Notes: generated from the letters alone by a model not told the origin. DNA of 64,000 nucleotides from Molossus alvarezi (GCA_037176705.1 CM073886.1:11926501-11990500); one strand, 5' to 3'; shown: positions 1 to 12,521, counted from the stretch's first letter. Numbers and translations are program-made.

Positions 1-954
1 TTTGCTCTGGGGGGAGCAAAAGCAAATGAACAGCTTTAAAATCCTTTCTAATTATATTGATGCACTGAACTTTTGTCTAATTATTATGTTCTTCGAAAAC
101 TGAGTAGAAATTTTTTTCCAAATCATCTCATATTTTAAAAGCACCGGAGGAAATTTGACTTTAACATAAAGGTGAACATTTTCACAGACAGAAGACTCAC
201 ACATGGCCAATTTACATTCATGAAAATAAAAAATGTCAAACATTGGTTTTTCTTTTAAAGAAAGAGCGAGCTAATTACAAAGATTATTTTTTGCTGGAGG
301 GCTCCATCAGATCCCCTCCTCCCTCTTTTGTCAGCGGTGAGGAGGAAGTCCGCCCTTTTGCAGATAATGACAGTGTTAGCTTCCGCCTAGAAGCACTTTT
401 TATACGCTGGACCTGGTGTTCAGTGCCGGACCTGGTGTTCAGTGCACGCATGCAGTCCATTACATCCACAATGGTGGGTTCACCAATGGATTACCAAACC
501 AAACAAGATAAGCTTCAATATCATCTCCATTTCTTTGACAGGAAAACTAAGGCTCAGAGAGGTCAGGTACACAGCTGAGATTCAAATTCAAGGTGGCTAT
601 ACTGCCCCCAAAACTATTAGCATTACATCACACTGCATCACAGAACCCAAAGCCAAAACCAATGGGCCAGGAAAAATGTTGTGAAAAGCTATGGTGATTT
701 GGACATTCAGAATAAACCCAACTACAGTCCAGTTTGGGGATACTTGGTAGGCATTCAAGCTTTGCTATTTTTCTGAAGTAAACACCTTTAAAATAAGGCT
801 GGGCTGGGCTTAATCTAGTTGGCTAGAATCACAATTCATCAAGGTATATGCAGTACTTTATCAAATAGATATAAGTCAAAGTTCTAAAAATTGAAATGGA
901 AAAAGGGATCCTTAGAGCAAATACTTTCTTAAAGACAACAAAGTTTTCCCTTTT
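1..954. other. No gene recognised
   Basis: AT-rich, apparently single-copy DNA with a short tandem duplication near 404. Open frames here (up to 111 codons) show no known family. It would lie in the first intron of the divergent gene or between genes. Confidence 0.6.
404..446 (+). repeat. 19-bp direct tandem duplication
   Basis: GGACCTGGTGTTCAGTGC occurs twice, one after the other, in otherwise unique sequence. Confidence 0.85.
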
Positions 955-1157
955 CTTTTCTTTTTTTGTTAATCTTTACCCAAGAATATTTTTCCATTGG
1001 TTTTCAGAGAAAGTGGTGTGAGAGAGAGAAACATCACATTGATTGGTTGCCTCCCACAACAAGGGCCAGGATCCTGTCGTGCTCTTGATGGGAATCAAAC
1101 CCATGACTCTTCAGTGTGCAGGCTGATACTCTAACCACTAAACAACACTGGCCAGGG
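955..1157 (-). mobile_element. VES-type SINE
   Basis: Antisense copy ending in the reversed head ...CTGGCCAGGG. Target duplication AAAGTTTTCCCTTTT (940-954) / AAAGTTATCCCTTTT (1158-1172). Confidence 0.88.
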
Positions 1158-1172
1158 AAAGTTATCCCTTTT

Positions 1173-1700
1173 GTAACCAATCTAAAAATGAACAGGTTCC
1201 GCCATTGGGCCATAACAATGCTCCAGGAGAGCTGAGAATGATAACAATTAGATGTGACTAAGCGGACTTCTTGAAAATGGTTTAGCAATGTTTCTCAAAA
1301 TATAGTCCACTGATCCTGTGAGGAAGAGAGGGTCCCAAGGACAAACTATTTTCATCACAATTCTAAGACTTTTTCACTGTGTTGATCACTTGTATTGATG
1401 ACACGAAAGCAACAGCAGATAAAACTGCTTGTAGCCTGAGTGGTACCAAACTGTACTAGAAGTCATTATGTATTCACAACAAAACAAACAAAAAAATAAT
1501 TTTCACTTATGACTGTCCTGAAGAAAAAGTAAAAATTAATTTTATTAAATCTCAACCCATAAGTACACATGTTTAAATATTCTGTGTGGAAAAAATGGGA
1601 AGTACACATGGAGTACTTCTGCTACAAGCCAAGTGCAATAATTAATCCCAGAAAACACTCGTGTGATTAAGTTGCCCACTGAACTAGCCATATATTGCAT
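1173..1700. other. No gene; possible ancient DNA-transposon remnant
   Basis: 1285-1480 begins like old hAT elements (TGTTTCTCAAAATATAGTCC) with later words CAAACTATTTTCATCACAAT. Too diverged to name. Confidence 0.35.
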
Positions 1701-1713
1701 AGAATGTCATTTT

Positions 1714-3824
1714 AAAGGAGACCCAAGATGGTGACAAAGTATATAGAAGCTACACTCACCTCCTCCAGGACTAAACTGGAATTACAACTAAATTACAGAA
1801 CAATCACCCTTTACTAACTGAAGAGAAGTCTTATAACCAAGGATTTACAGAAGAAGCCACATCAAGTCTGGTAGGAAGAGTCCAAGGGGGTGGGTGGCTG
1901 AGGTTCCAGAGGGATATCTCAGCTGCAGTGGGGGGTTCCCCCTGAGAAGCATGGGGTGTAAGCCCCAAGCCAGGCTCCCCAGTCCAGAGCACCAGAACCA
2001 GAAAAAGACACCCACATAACATCTGGCTGTGAAAAGCAGTGGGGTTTCTGTTTGCCAAGAAGAGATGGAGTCCACTAGAGATATGGACACCCTTTTAAAG
2101 GGCCAACACACAAAATTTCGGTCACAGCCATTCACCCTGGGCGCCTGTAGAGCAAAGGCAAAGTGGACTAGAGTCACATGAGGAGAGTCAGGGGTTTGTG
2201 TCTCTGGGGAGAGAGCTGAAGGGACAGCCACTAGGATGTCTGTGCTGAGTCATTCTCCCACACTGCAGATGCCATCTTTCTTGGGTGGAGCATTCCCCTC
2301 CACCGTAGCATCAGCCTGGGGAAAAGCAATAGCCCCACCCATCCTCTGGACTCTCTCTTGCCCCAGCCTGCAGAGCTTAGACCCTGCTGAGGAGTCAGCT
2401 GCTTTTGCAAGGGTGTAGAGGTCTGGGCAGACTCATGGGGTGTCAGTGACTGAGTGTCTGGCTTTGAGGTGGGGGTCATTACCCCCTCTCTCCTGTGAAC
2501 CTGACTGGTGCTTCCCCCTCATGGGAGATCTGCTAGAACCACCCTCCGGGCTTCCAGCAGACCCACCATCTCAGCTCCAGCTCCAGAGGATCCACCCTCC
2601 CAACTCCTAGTGGTTCTGCCCTGCCAAGATTGGGGTAAAATCTGGGACACTGAGTGCTGTGGCTCAAGGATGGGGGCCATACCGGCCCCCACCCTCCCCA
2701 AAGCCTGACCAGCAGCTCCCCTTCATGGGAGATCCACTGGCCCAGCCTCCCGACTCCCAGCAGCCCCACCTTGCTGAGCTAAGTCTCCTTCCAGCAGAAT
2801 CTGGGACAGACTATCTGTATGGCTCTAGAACAAGGCTCATTTTTCCTTCGCACAACTGACCAGAGCAGAGCCTTCCCTTCACACAGCCAAATCTTGGTCT
2901 GGTAAACTCTGCTGGCCTCACCCTGCTGACTCCCTAGGACCCTGCCCCAACAAAAAGGTGTGTGAACACCTAGTGAGTGGCAACTAGACTTCTTTGTATA
3001 CCCAGGGCCATCTACTGAGTGGCCTCAGACCTAGCACTGGCACTAAGTTTGAACCTGTATCAATCTGTGAACCCCATTTCCCCCTAGCTGGTGACTCACT
3101 GTGAATCTACCTCATAAAACTCAAGTACAGCCAGAGGCTCTTTCAATGACTGAGCCAATTAGGCAGCCAGCAGGCAGAAGCAATCAGATATAGGGGTGCC
3201 TTGGGACTTTTGCTGACCTGCCCCCAGGCCCAGTGCTGGTAAAAGCTTGCCTTGGTGCACAGCTTGGTCCTTCTCATGCACACCAAGGAACAGCAGAGGC
3301 AGCCACAAACACTAGATTGCTTGTAGCTCCAAACAGGTTGCTGAAGGCAGTTACAGGCAGCATCTTACATTGGCCTGCACCAGAGTCCCTTCCAAAAAGC
3401 CCAGAACCAACACACCCAGTGGCCAGCTTCTGACAACATCAGAGCAGAATCCAATAAGCTTCACAAGCCACTTATCCAAAGGGAGATCTCAGCAGGCGCC
3501 AAAGAACCAAACCCTGGTGAGGTGAATTCCATTTCGCGTGGTCAGCACCTATGCAGCAGCTCACACACCCCAGTCAGGGCTGAGCTTCATAATCAGCCAA
3601 CCTGAGGGTCAGATCCCACACAAAAATGGGCCAATAGCAATCAAGACTCAATTACAACAGGAGAGCCCACACAAGGGATAATCCTGGAATGCTCCACTCA
3701 GGTAATCAAGGAGACTGCACCACTAGACCCACAGGGCACCTGCTACATAAGGCCACAACATAAAAACTGGGAGTTATAGCAGATTTATCTAATACATAGA
3801 AACAAACACAAAGAGGCAGCCAAA
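1714..3824 (+). promoter_or_regulatory. LINE-1 5'UTR
   Basis: GC-richer sequence between the intact 5' end and the ORF1 start codon. Parts of it pair with the antisense L1 5'UTR at 58620-59966 (for example the segment reading CATAACATCTGGCTG). The many short open frames here, up to 128 codons, show no recognised protein. Confidence 0.8.
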
Positions 3825-4881
3825 ATGGGAAGACAAAGAAACAGGCCCCAAAAGAAAGAACAGGAGAGTTCTCTAGAAAAAGAGCTAATTGAAATGGAGG
3901 CAAGCAGTTTATCAGCTATGGAATTCAGAGTAATGATTATAAGGATGCTCAACAGCATGAAAAAGGGCATAGAAACCATAAAAAAAAGACCACTCAGAAA
4001 TGAAGACTGCCATATCTGAAATAAAGAACACACTGGAAGGAATAAACAGTAGGCCCAATGAGGCAAAAGATTGAATCAGCAATTTGGAAGACAATGTAAG
4101 AAAAAACACCCAATCAGAGAAGAAAAAATAATTTTAAAAAAATGAGGGTAGTTTAAGGAAACTCTTGGACAATATGAAGTATAACTACATCTACATCATA
4201 CAGGAACCAGAAGAAGAGAGAGACCAAGGAATCGAGAACCTATTGAAAAAATAATGACCAGAAACTTCCCTAACCTGGTGAAGGAAAAAGGCACACAAGT
4301 CCAGGAAGCACAGAGTACCAAAGAAGATGAATCCAAAGAAGCCCACACCAAATCACATCGTAATTATAGTGGAAGAGGTTAAAGACAAAGAGAGAATCTT
4401 AAAAGCCACAAGAGAAAGACAGTTAGTTACATACAAGGGAGCTCCCATTAGACTGTCAGCTGATTTCTAAACACAAACCTTTCAGGTCAGAAGGGATTGG
4501 CATGAAATATGCAAAGTGATGAAAAACAAAGACCTACAACCAAGACTACTTTAACCTGCAAGGCTTTCATTTAAAATTGAAGGAGAGCCCAACCAGTGTG
4601 GCTCAGAGGTTGAGCATCAACCCATGCACCAAGAGGTTGCCAGTTTGATTCCCAGTCAGGGTACATGCCCAGGTTGTGGGCCCAATCCCACATGTTGGAG
4701 GTGACCAATCAGTGTTCTCTCTCACTGATGTTTCTCTTTCTCTCTCTCTCCCCCCCTCCTAAAAATCAATAAAATATTTAAGAAATAAAATTGAAAGAGA
4801 AATAAAGAGCTTTCCAGACAACAAAAAGCTAAAGGAATTTGTTACCACCAAAACAGTATTACAAGAAATGTTAAAGGGTTA
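3825..4881 (+). pseudogene. LINE-1 ORF1 remnant
   Basis: Opens MGRQRNRPQKKEQESSLEKE, the typical LINE-1 ORF1 N terminus with its coiled-coil-type heptads, but the frame is lost after 64 codons at about 4019. The C-terminal region survives in pieces and is interrupted by a SINE (4587-4785). The frame would have ended near 4881. Confidence 0.85.
4587..4785 (+). mobile_element. VES-type SINE inside the L1 ORF1
   Basis: tRNA-like head with ACCCATGCACCAAGAGGT and tail AAAATCAATAAA. Target duplication TAAAATTGAAGGAGA (4572-4586) / TAAAATTGAAAGAGA (4786-4800). Confidence 0.92.
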
Positions 4882-5970
4882 AGAAAGAAGAAAGAAGGAG
4901 GAGAAGGAAAAGAAAAAAAATAACAGAGAAGCATAGTTAAAAGAATAAGACAGCAATACACACATACCTATCAATAATCACTTTAAATGTTAATATCTTA
5001 AATGATTCAATCAAAAAACATGGGGTAGCTGAATGAATAAGAAAACAAGACCCATATGTATGCTGTCTAAAAGAGACCCATCACAGAACAAAAGATACAT
5101 ACAGACTGAAAGTAAAGGAATGAAAAAAATATTTCATGCAAATGGAAAGGGAAAAAAAGCTGGAGTAACAATACTTATATCTGACAATACAGACTTTTAA
5201 ACAAAAGCTATAGAATAATTGACAAAGAAGGATACTATATAACGATAATGGCATAAATTCAACAACATTTATGCAGCCAACATAGCAGCACCTACATATA
5301 TAAAGCAAATTTTAATGGACATAGAGGGAGAGATTGACAGTAATACAGTCATAGTAGGGGATTTTAACACCCCATTGACATCAATGGATAGATCTTCCAG
5401 ACAGAAAATCAACAAGAAAGCAGTGGCCTTAAATGACACACTAGATCAGATGGTTTAATTGATAACTCAGAGTATTTCACCCCAAAGCAGCAGAATATAT
5501 ATTCTTTTCAAGTGCACAAGAAACATTTTCTAGGATAGACCACATGTCAGGACACAAAACAAATCTCAGTAAATTTAACATCGAAATTATGTCAAGCAGC
5601 TTCTCTGACCATCATGGTATGAAACAAGACATCAATCACAAGAAAAATACTGAAAAATACACAATAACATGGAGGCTAAATAACATGTTACTAAACAGTG
5701 AATGGGTTAATAATGAGATCAAAGAAGAAATCAAAAGATACCTTGAAACAAATGAAAATGAGAACACAAGAACCCAAAATCTATGGGACATAGTGAAAGC
5801 AGTCCTAAGAGGGAAATTCATAGCATTACAGGACTATCTCAAGAAACAAGAAAAATTTCAAATAATCTAACTTTACACTTAAAAGAACTTGAAAAAGAAC
5901 AACAAATGCAGTAAATAATAAAGATCAGAGCAGAAATAAATAAAATAGAGTCTTAAAAACCAATACAAAA

Positions 5971-6070
5971 GCCCTGGCTGGTTTGGCTCAGCGGTTGGAG
6001 CATAGGCCTACGGACCAGAGAGTCCTGGGTTTGGTTCCCGCTAAGGGCATGTATCAAAAAAAAAAAAAAA
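5971..6070 (+). mobile_element. Head-only VES SINE inside the L1 ORF2
   Basis: About 85 bases of tRNA-like head followed directly by a pure A tail. Perfect duplication AATACAAAA at 5962-5970 and 6071-6079. Lacks the usual pyrimidine-rich body. Confidence 0.92.
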
Positions 6071-6640
6071 AATACAAAAGATCAGTTATACCAAGAGCTG
6101 ATTCTTTGAAAAGATAAACAAGATAGGTAAACCTTTAACAAGACTAATCAAGAAAAAAGATAAAGGACTCAAATAAATAAAATCAGAAATGGAAAAGAAG
6201 TAACAATTGACACCAAAGAATTGTAAGAAAATATTACAAACAACTATATTCCAAAAAAATGGACAATCTGGAAGAAATGAATAAATTCCTAGAAATATAC
6301 AATCTTCCAAAACTGATGGAAGAATCAGAAAAACTAAATAGACAGATTACAACTAGTAGAATTGAAGCAGTATTAAAAAAAAAAACTCCCAACAAACCAA
6401 AGTCCTAGACTGGATGGTTTCACTGGTAAATTTTACCAAACATTCAAAGAAGAACTAATACCTATCCTTCTCAAACTATTCCAAATGATTCAAGAGAAAG
6501 GAAGATTCCAAACTCATTTTACAAGGCCAGCATTATCCTAATTCCAAAACCAGATAAGGATACTAAAAGCAGGAAAATTATAGGCCAACACCTGTGACAA
6601 AGATATATGTTAAAATCCTCAACAAAATATTAGCAAACTG

Positions 6641-6862
6641 GTCCGGCCAGTGTAGCTCAGTGGTTGAGTGTCGACCCATGCACCAAGATGTCACTGGTTC
6701 GATTCCCAGTCAGTACACATGCCCAAATTGTGGGCCTGATCCCCAGTGTGGGGCATGCAGGAGGAGGCCAATCGATGTTCTCTCTCATCATTGTTTCTAT
6801 CTCTCTCTCATTTTCACTTTCTCTCTTTCTAAAATCAATAAAGGAAAAAAAATTTTTTTTTA
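6641..6862 (+). mobile_element. VES-type SINE inside the L1 ORF2
   Basis: Head with a consensus B box (GGTTCGATTCC near 6707) and tail AAAATCAATAAA. Perfect duplication ATTAGCAAACTG (6629-6640 / 6863-6874). Confidence 0.93.
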
Positions 6863-6905
6863 ATTAGCAAACTGTATCTCAGCAAGACATTAAAAAGATC
6901 TTGCA

Positions 6906-7140
6906 GCCCTGGCCAGTTTGGCTCAGTGGTTAGAGTGTCGGCTTGCGGTCCAGAGTGACCCGGGTTCAGTTCCCACTAAGGGCACATACATCAGTTGCAG
7001 TTTGTCCCCAGCCCTGGTTGGGTCGTGCGGGTGGCAACCACTCAATACGTACCTTTCACATTGATGTTTCTCTCTCTCTCTCTCTCTTCCTCCCACTCTA
7101 TCTGAACAAAAAATGTCCTCATGTGAGGATAAAAAATAAA
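6906..7140 (+). mobile_element. VES-type SINE inside the L1 ORF2
   Basis: Head GCCCTGGCCAGTTTGGCTC, tail TCCTCATGTGAGGATAAAA. Duplication TAAAAAGATCTTGCA (6891-6905) / TAAAAAGATCATGCA (7141-7155). Confidence 0.93.
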
Positions 7141-7690
7141 TAAAAAGATCATGCACCATGATCAAGTGGGATTTATTCTAGGGATGTAAGGTTGGTACAA
7201 TATCCACAAATCAATAAACAAGACACACCACATAAACAAAATTAAGAGTAAAAACCACATGATCGTATCAACAGATGCAGAAAAAGCATTTGATAAAATC
7301 CAGTACCCGTTTATGATAAAAACCCTCAGCAAAGTGGGAATAGAGGGAATATATGTGAACAGAATAAAGGTCACATATAACAAACTCACAGCCAACATAC
7401 TCTGGGTAAAAACCACAAGCATTTCCCTTAAGATCAGGAACAAGACAGGGATGTCTGCTTTCACCACTCTTATTCAACATAGTACTGGAAGTCATAGCCA
7501 CAGCGATCAGACAAGAAGAAGAAATAAAAGGTAACCAACTTGGAAAGGAAAAAGTAAAACTGTCATTATTTGTAGATGACATGATATTGTATATAGAGAA
7601 CCCTAAAGATTCCACACAAAAACTACTAGAATGATAAATAAATTAACTAAAGTAGCAAGATACAAAATAAATATCAAAAAATCATTTTTA

Positions 7691-7934
7691 GCCCTGGCCG
7701 GTTTGGCTCAGCAGTTAAGAGCGTCCGCCTGCGGTCCGGAGAGACCCGGATTCAGTTCCCGCTGAGGACACGTACATTGGTTGCAGTTTGTCCCCGGCCC
7801 TGGTTGGTTGTGCGGGTGGCAGCCACTTGATGTGTCCCTTTCACATCGATGTTTCCCTCTCTCTCTTCCTCTCTCTCCCTCCCACTCTGTCTGTACAAAA
7901 AATGGAAAAATGTCCTCTGGTGAGGATAAAAAAA
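7691..7934 (+). mobile_element. VES-type SINE inside the L1 ORF2
   Basis: Full-length copy with tail TCCTCTGGTGAGGATAAAA. Perfect duplication AAAAAATCATTTTTA (7676-7690 / 7935-7949). Confidence 0.93.
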
Positions 7935-8228
7935 AAAAATCATTTTTATACACCAATGATGAACTATCAGAAAGGGAAACTAAGAAAACAATCCCATTCA
8001 CAATTGCTTCAAAAAGAATAAAATACCTAGGAGTAAATTTTAACCAAGGATGTAAAAGACCTGTACTTGGAAAATTATAAGACACTGAAGAAAAAAAAAA
8101 CTGAAGACAATACAAATAAGTGGAAGCATATACCATGTTCACAGAAGAATTAACATCATTAAAACATCCAAACTATCCATATAAATCTATAGATAGATTC
8201 AACACAATTCCTATCAAGATATCAACAG

Positions 8229-8484
8229 CAACCCTAGCCGGTTTGGCTCAGCAGTAAGAGCTTCAACCCACAGACCAAAGGGTCTTGGGTTTGATTCTCA
8301 GTCAAAGGCATGTACCTGGGTTGCAAATTCTATCCCCAGCCCTGGTCAGGGTTGTGGGGGAGGCAATCAATCGATGTGTCTCTCTCACATCAATGTTTCT
8401 CTCTTTTTCTCCCTCCCTTCCTTCGACTCTATCTAAAAATCAATGAATAAATATCCTCAGGTAAGGATTAATAACAACAAAAAA
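8229..8484 (+). mobile_element. VES-type SINE inside the L1 ORF2
   Basis: More diverged full-length copy (head CCCTAGCCGGTTTGGCTC, tail TCCTCAGGTAAGGATTAATA). The exact ends and target duplication are unclear. Confidence 0.85.
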
Positions 8485-10160
8485 GACACCAATGGCATAT
8501 TTCACAGAACTAGAATAAATATCCCAACAATTTATATGGAACCACAAAAGACCCCAAATAGCCACAGCAATCTTGAGAAAGAAAAATAAAGTTGGAGGAA
8601 TCATACTACCTGATATCAAACTATACTACAAGGCCATAGTAATCAAAACAACATGGTACTGGCATAAAAATAGACAAATAGATCAATGAAACAGAATAGA
8701 GAACCCAGAAATAAACCCACACCTTCACTGTCAATTACCATTTCACAAAGGAAGCAAAAATATACAGCGGGATAAAGATAGTCTATTCAATAAATGATGC
8801 TGGGAAAATTAGACAGATACATGCAAAAAATGAAATTAGACCACCTTCTTCCACCATACACAAGAATAAACTCAAAATGGATTAAAAACTGAAATGTAGA
8901 CTTGAAACCATAAAAATCCTAGAAGAAAAGAAGGGCAGTAAAATCTCGGACATTTCTTGTAGCAATATTTTTTCTGATATAACTCCTCAGGCAAGGGAAA
9001 CAAAAGAAGAAATAAACAAATGGGACTACATCAAACTTAAAAGGTTTTGCTCACCATCAACAAAATAAAAAGACAGCCCACTGAATGGGAGAACATTCAC
9101 CAATGATACACCTGATAAGGGATTAACATCCAAAATCTATAAAGAACCTAAAAAACTCAAACACCAAAAAACAAACAATGTAATTTAAAAATGGGCAAAG
9201 GACTGAATAGAGAATTCTCCAAAGAAGACACACAGATGGCCAATAGACATATAAAAAGATGCCCAAAATCACTAATCATCAAAGAAATGCAAATTAAAAT
9301 CACAGTAAGATATCATCTCACACCTGTCAGAATGGCTATCATCAATAAATCAACAAGTAAGTGTTGGTGAGGATGTGGAGAAAAGGGAACCCTGAAGCAC
9401 TGTTGGTAGGAATCCAGATCGGTGTAGCCACTGTGGAAAGCAGTATGGAGTTACCTCAACAAATTAGAAATACAACTGCCTTATGACCCAGTGACTGCAC
9501 TTCTGGGAATTTATCCAAAAAAACCCAAAACACTTAATTTGAAAGAATATATGTACCCCTATGTTCATTGCAGAGTTATTGACAATAGCCACGATTTGGA
9601 AGCAGTCCAAATGTCCATCAGTAGCTGAGTGGGTAAAAAAGCTACAGTATATTTGCAAAATAGAATACTACTTGGCCATAAAAAGGAAGGACATCTTACC
9701 TTTTGCGACAACATAGATGGACCTGGAGAGCATTCGGGTAGTGAAATAAACCACACAGAGAAAGGCAAGTACCATATGATTTCACTCATATGTGGAATCC
9801 AATGAGCAAAATGAACTAACAAAAATAGAGACAAATTCATAAAGAGCAGGCTGACAGCTGTCGAGGGGATTGTTGGGGAGCTGGTTGGGGGGTGTAGAGG
9901 GATTGAGCAAAAAAGAAAAAAAACTCTTGTACAAAGACAATAGTATGGTGACTGCTGGGGGAGGGGTGTGGTGAGGAGATGGAGGAATGTATAGGAGGGC
10001 TAAATGGTGAATGAAGGAGATGACTTGGGGAGATGAACACAATACAGTGAGTGTACAAATGATGTGTTGTGGAACTGTGCACATAAAATCTGTATAATTT
10101 TGTTAACCATTGTCACCTCCAATAAATTCAATAAAAAGGAACAAAAAAGAATGTCATTTT

Positions 10161-11849
10161 TACTTGAAAGGACAAACTATAGTTATTCACACTTGGGTGG
10201 TTTGGCAGACATTTTTTCAAATACGAAAGTAAGCCTTTTACTTCAGGGAAAAACTGACAATATCTGTTGCCAATGATAATTCAAGCTTTCAAAATAGAAA
10301 ACTTGTTTCCACTACCTTGAGTTTAATAGCTTCCCAACTCTTAAACTCAATTAAAAAATGAGATAGGTGGAGATATTAATGAATGTGCTTTTTTATATTG
10401 TGTAATAATCTGCCATTTGATGCTGTGTAATGAAATTTCCAAGATCAACATTTGGAAGATTTGCGTAACTCACTGAAGTAACATTTTCCAAATGACCAAG
10501 GCCTGTTATAAAAATCACACATGGGAAAATATCCAATGGAACAGCAAAATAGACAAATGGGTTTTAATGTAACAGAGCACAAAACAGTTATCAGAAAAAG
10601 GCAATTAAAATATTCCATTACAACTGTATACCTGTGTGAGGCCTGATTTTTTCATACATATCAGCCAAAATAACAGCACAACAGTCTGGTTGCTGAAGCC
10701 AAAATGAGAGCTAAGCTCTTTTCTTTTAAATATGTTTTTATTGATTTGAGAGAGAGAGAGAGAGGAAAGAAGGAGAGAGAGAGAAGCAACATGAAAAACA
10801 TCAATTGGCTGCCTTCCATGAGCACCCTGATTGGGGATCAAGCCTGAAACCCAGGCTTGTGCCCTGAACAGGAATGGAACCAGTGACCCTTCAGTTCATG
10901 GGACGATGCTCAACTAACTGAGCCAAACAACCCAGCCAGGGCAAAAGTCTAGCTATTTTCTATTAAACTAGACATTGAAGAAATGTGGGGAAATGTAAAA
11001 TAATGCCACTATTCCTACTAATTTTGGGGGAGAATTATAGCTGTTTTTAATTAAAAGTATTATTTATATTCAGAAGTAATGGGTTGTTATTTTTAAGTGA
11101 ATTAATCAATAAATGTTTTAAGATTTTTCTCAGCTTTAATTTCTAATATGATAAATATCCTCAACGTACTATATACTTAAACATAGTTCTTTTCAAGTAA
11201 GAGTATAAAAGCATCCTGAGACCAAAAAGATTTGAGAATTGTTCTATAGTAGTTATTATGTTGACCTTTCCACAGGGAAATCTGGCAAATGGCGTTTTAT
11301 AGTAACTTTGAATACAAAGGGCAAAGATGTCTTTTAGGCACATAACAACAGACTGTGAATTTAAAATTTTTTTTCCACACTGCATTAAGTAGATATCAAA
11401 AAGGAACACATTCACCATTAGTGAGGGACAGTGGTAGGTAAAATGAGAAAAATTATCTAGGTTCCAACACAGAGTCTACCAGTCTCTCTAGACATTATCC
11501 TTTCCATCTACAAAATGAGATACCAGTGTAGCCTATTTTTAGATTGCTTCCAATAGTCAACTCCATGATTCTAATCAGGGATCCCTAAATGGTGGCCTGA
11601 AGCTTGCATCTGGCATTCAGACAGAATTGCCCTCAGGGTATTTTGAGAAGTGGCCCAAGAAAACAACTGGTTTCAGGTGAGTGAGAAGCCCTCCCCGCCC
11701 CCGCCCCTTTCAGAAGGATTGATTTTCAGTCACAGCCCAATCCAGCCCACCAGACTTGCCCTTGCAGATATCTGCATTTGCAACCTTTGGAAGGAAGGAC
11801 CTCTAAACTCCACAATTCAGCTCCAGAGACAAGAGTGACTGGGCTCTTT
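10161..11849. other. No gene recognised
   Basis: AT-rich sequence after the L1, with one SINE (10718-10942) and otherwise apparently unique DNA. No exon-like conserved frame seen. Confidence 0.6.
10718..10942 (-). mobile_element. VES-type SINE
   Basis: Antisense copy with a GAGA-rich body and reversed head ...CCCAGCCAGGGC. A diverged flanking duplication around CTAGCTATTTTCT is possible. Confidence 0.82.
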
Positions 11850-12005
11850 GCTGGCTGGCTGGCTGGCTGATTTGGAGCAAGCTATTTAACTTCTCTGAGT
11901 TTCAGTTTCCTCATTTGTAAAATGGGATAACAACACTCAACTCAAAGGGCTATTACGAAGCTTCGAAAGGTGTTGTTTGACAGCACAGAGTTCCTGGCAC
12001 TGAAC
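11850..12005 (+). repeat. MIR SINE upstream of the promoter
   Basis: CAGTTTCCTCATTTGTAAAA and GGGATAACAACACTCA are the MIR core. Confidence 0.7.
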
Positions 12006-12484
12006 AGCACAAATTATTAACATCGAAGCCCAGAAGAGAGTATTCCCTAGTCTCCCCTCCCCTCCCTTTACCAAGTCCCGTTTTCCAGTAGGTTTTGACT
12101 GCACTCCCCAAGACGATGCTTACCGCCATACCAACTCCCATATCCGACAGGTCCACATCCTAGGACACACAAGACCCACTTCAGACGTCTACTTCCCCTT
12201 TCCCTACCTAAACCCCTTCACTGAGCCCCCGGCCAGTACCAGGTTCCTACACGACCACAGCTCGACACAGAGGCCAATCACCGACCACTCCTCCCAGCCT
12301 CTTCTCCCACCCCTGACCACTAAGGCTTCCTTTCTTTCAGGCCGGAGACCACCTTGGGTGAGTCAGTGGTGGTCCGGGGGTTTGTGGTTTAACAGTCCGC
12401 CGGGGGCGGTCGGGGGAAGAGGGAACCTCAGGAGAGACGGGAGAATAACTCCCCGACCTCCCAGAAGAGCCAACGAACACTCAC

Positions 12485-12491
12485 CGTCCAT
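12485..12491 (-). CDS. Candidate first coding exon of the divergent minus-strand gene (KATNIP/KIAA0556 expected by synteny)
   Basis: Reading the minus strand, ATGGACG is followed at once by the splice donor GTGAGTG (12484-12478), a near-perfect consensus. The ATG has G at -3 and +4. The 5'UTR would run from the core promoter (about 12620) down to 12492. Only seven coding bases would lie in this exon. In mammals KATNIP lies head to head with GTF3C1, which is why I name it, but seven bases cannot identify a protein and I did not find a second exon within 1-12300. The stretch 1-12484 would then be its first intron. Confidence 0.5.
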
Positions 12492-12521
12492 CCCTAGAGG
12501 CGGTGGTTCCGGGTGCTCAAA

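Larger units (their letters stand above)
4960..9800 (+). pseudogene. LINE-1 ORF2 remnant (endonuclease and reverse transcriptase)
   Basis: Fragments of the ORF2 protein are readable: the endonuclease part at 5544-5870 ([11 protein letters not shown]), the reverse-transcriptase part at 7259-7440 ([12 protein letters not shown]), and the catalytic-loop region at about 7565-7600, which reads FVDDMILY. The C-terminal Cys-containing region follows at 9300-9800. Stops, frameshifts and five SINE insertions make it non-functional. Confidence 0.88.
1714..10147 (+). mobile_element. Full-length LINE-1 with six nested SINEs, coding-dead
   Basis: AGAATGTCATTTT occurs just before (1701-1713) and just after (10148-10160) the element: a perfect 13-bp target-site duplication. 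The element starts GGAGACCCAAGATGG and runs through a ~2.1-kb 5'UTR, ORF1, ORF2 and a 3'UTR ending in an A-rich tail (10122-10147). Removing the nested SINEs leaves about 7.1 kb. Both reading frames are broken by stops and frameshifts, so it cannot mobilise itself. Confidence 0.93.

Noticed and set aside
1285..1560. hAT-like remnant beginning TGTTTCTCAAAATATAG
   Set aside because: No paired terminal repeat or 8-bp duplication could be found, so I list it only as a possible ancient remnant.
1714..3824. Cluster of GC-rich open frames on both strands up to 128 codons
   Set aside because: They lie in the L1 5'UTR and match no protein family; explained by the mobile element.
12330..12362. Possible tiny plus-strand exon between TTTCTTTCAG and GGTGAGTC
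   Set aside because: It would be about 15 bases long, upstream of the promoter motifs and unsupported by coding phase; probably chance splice-like words.
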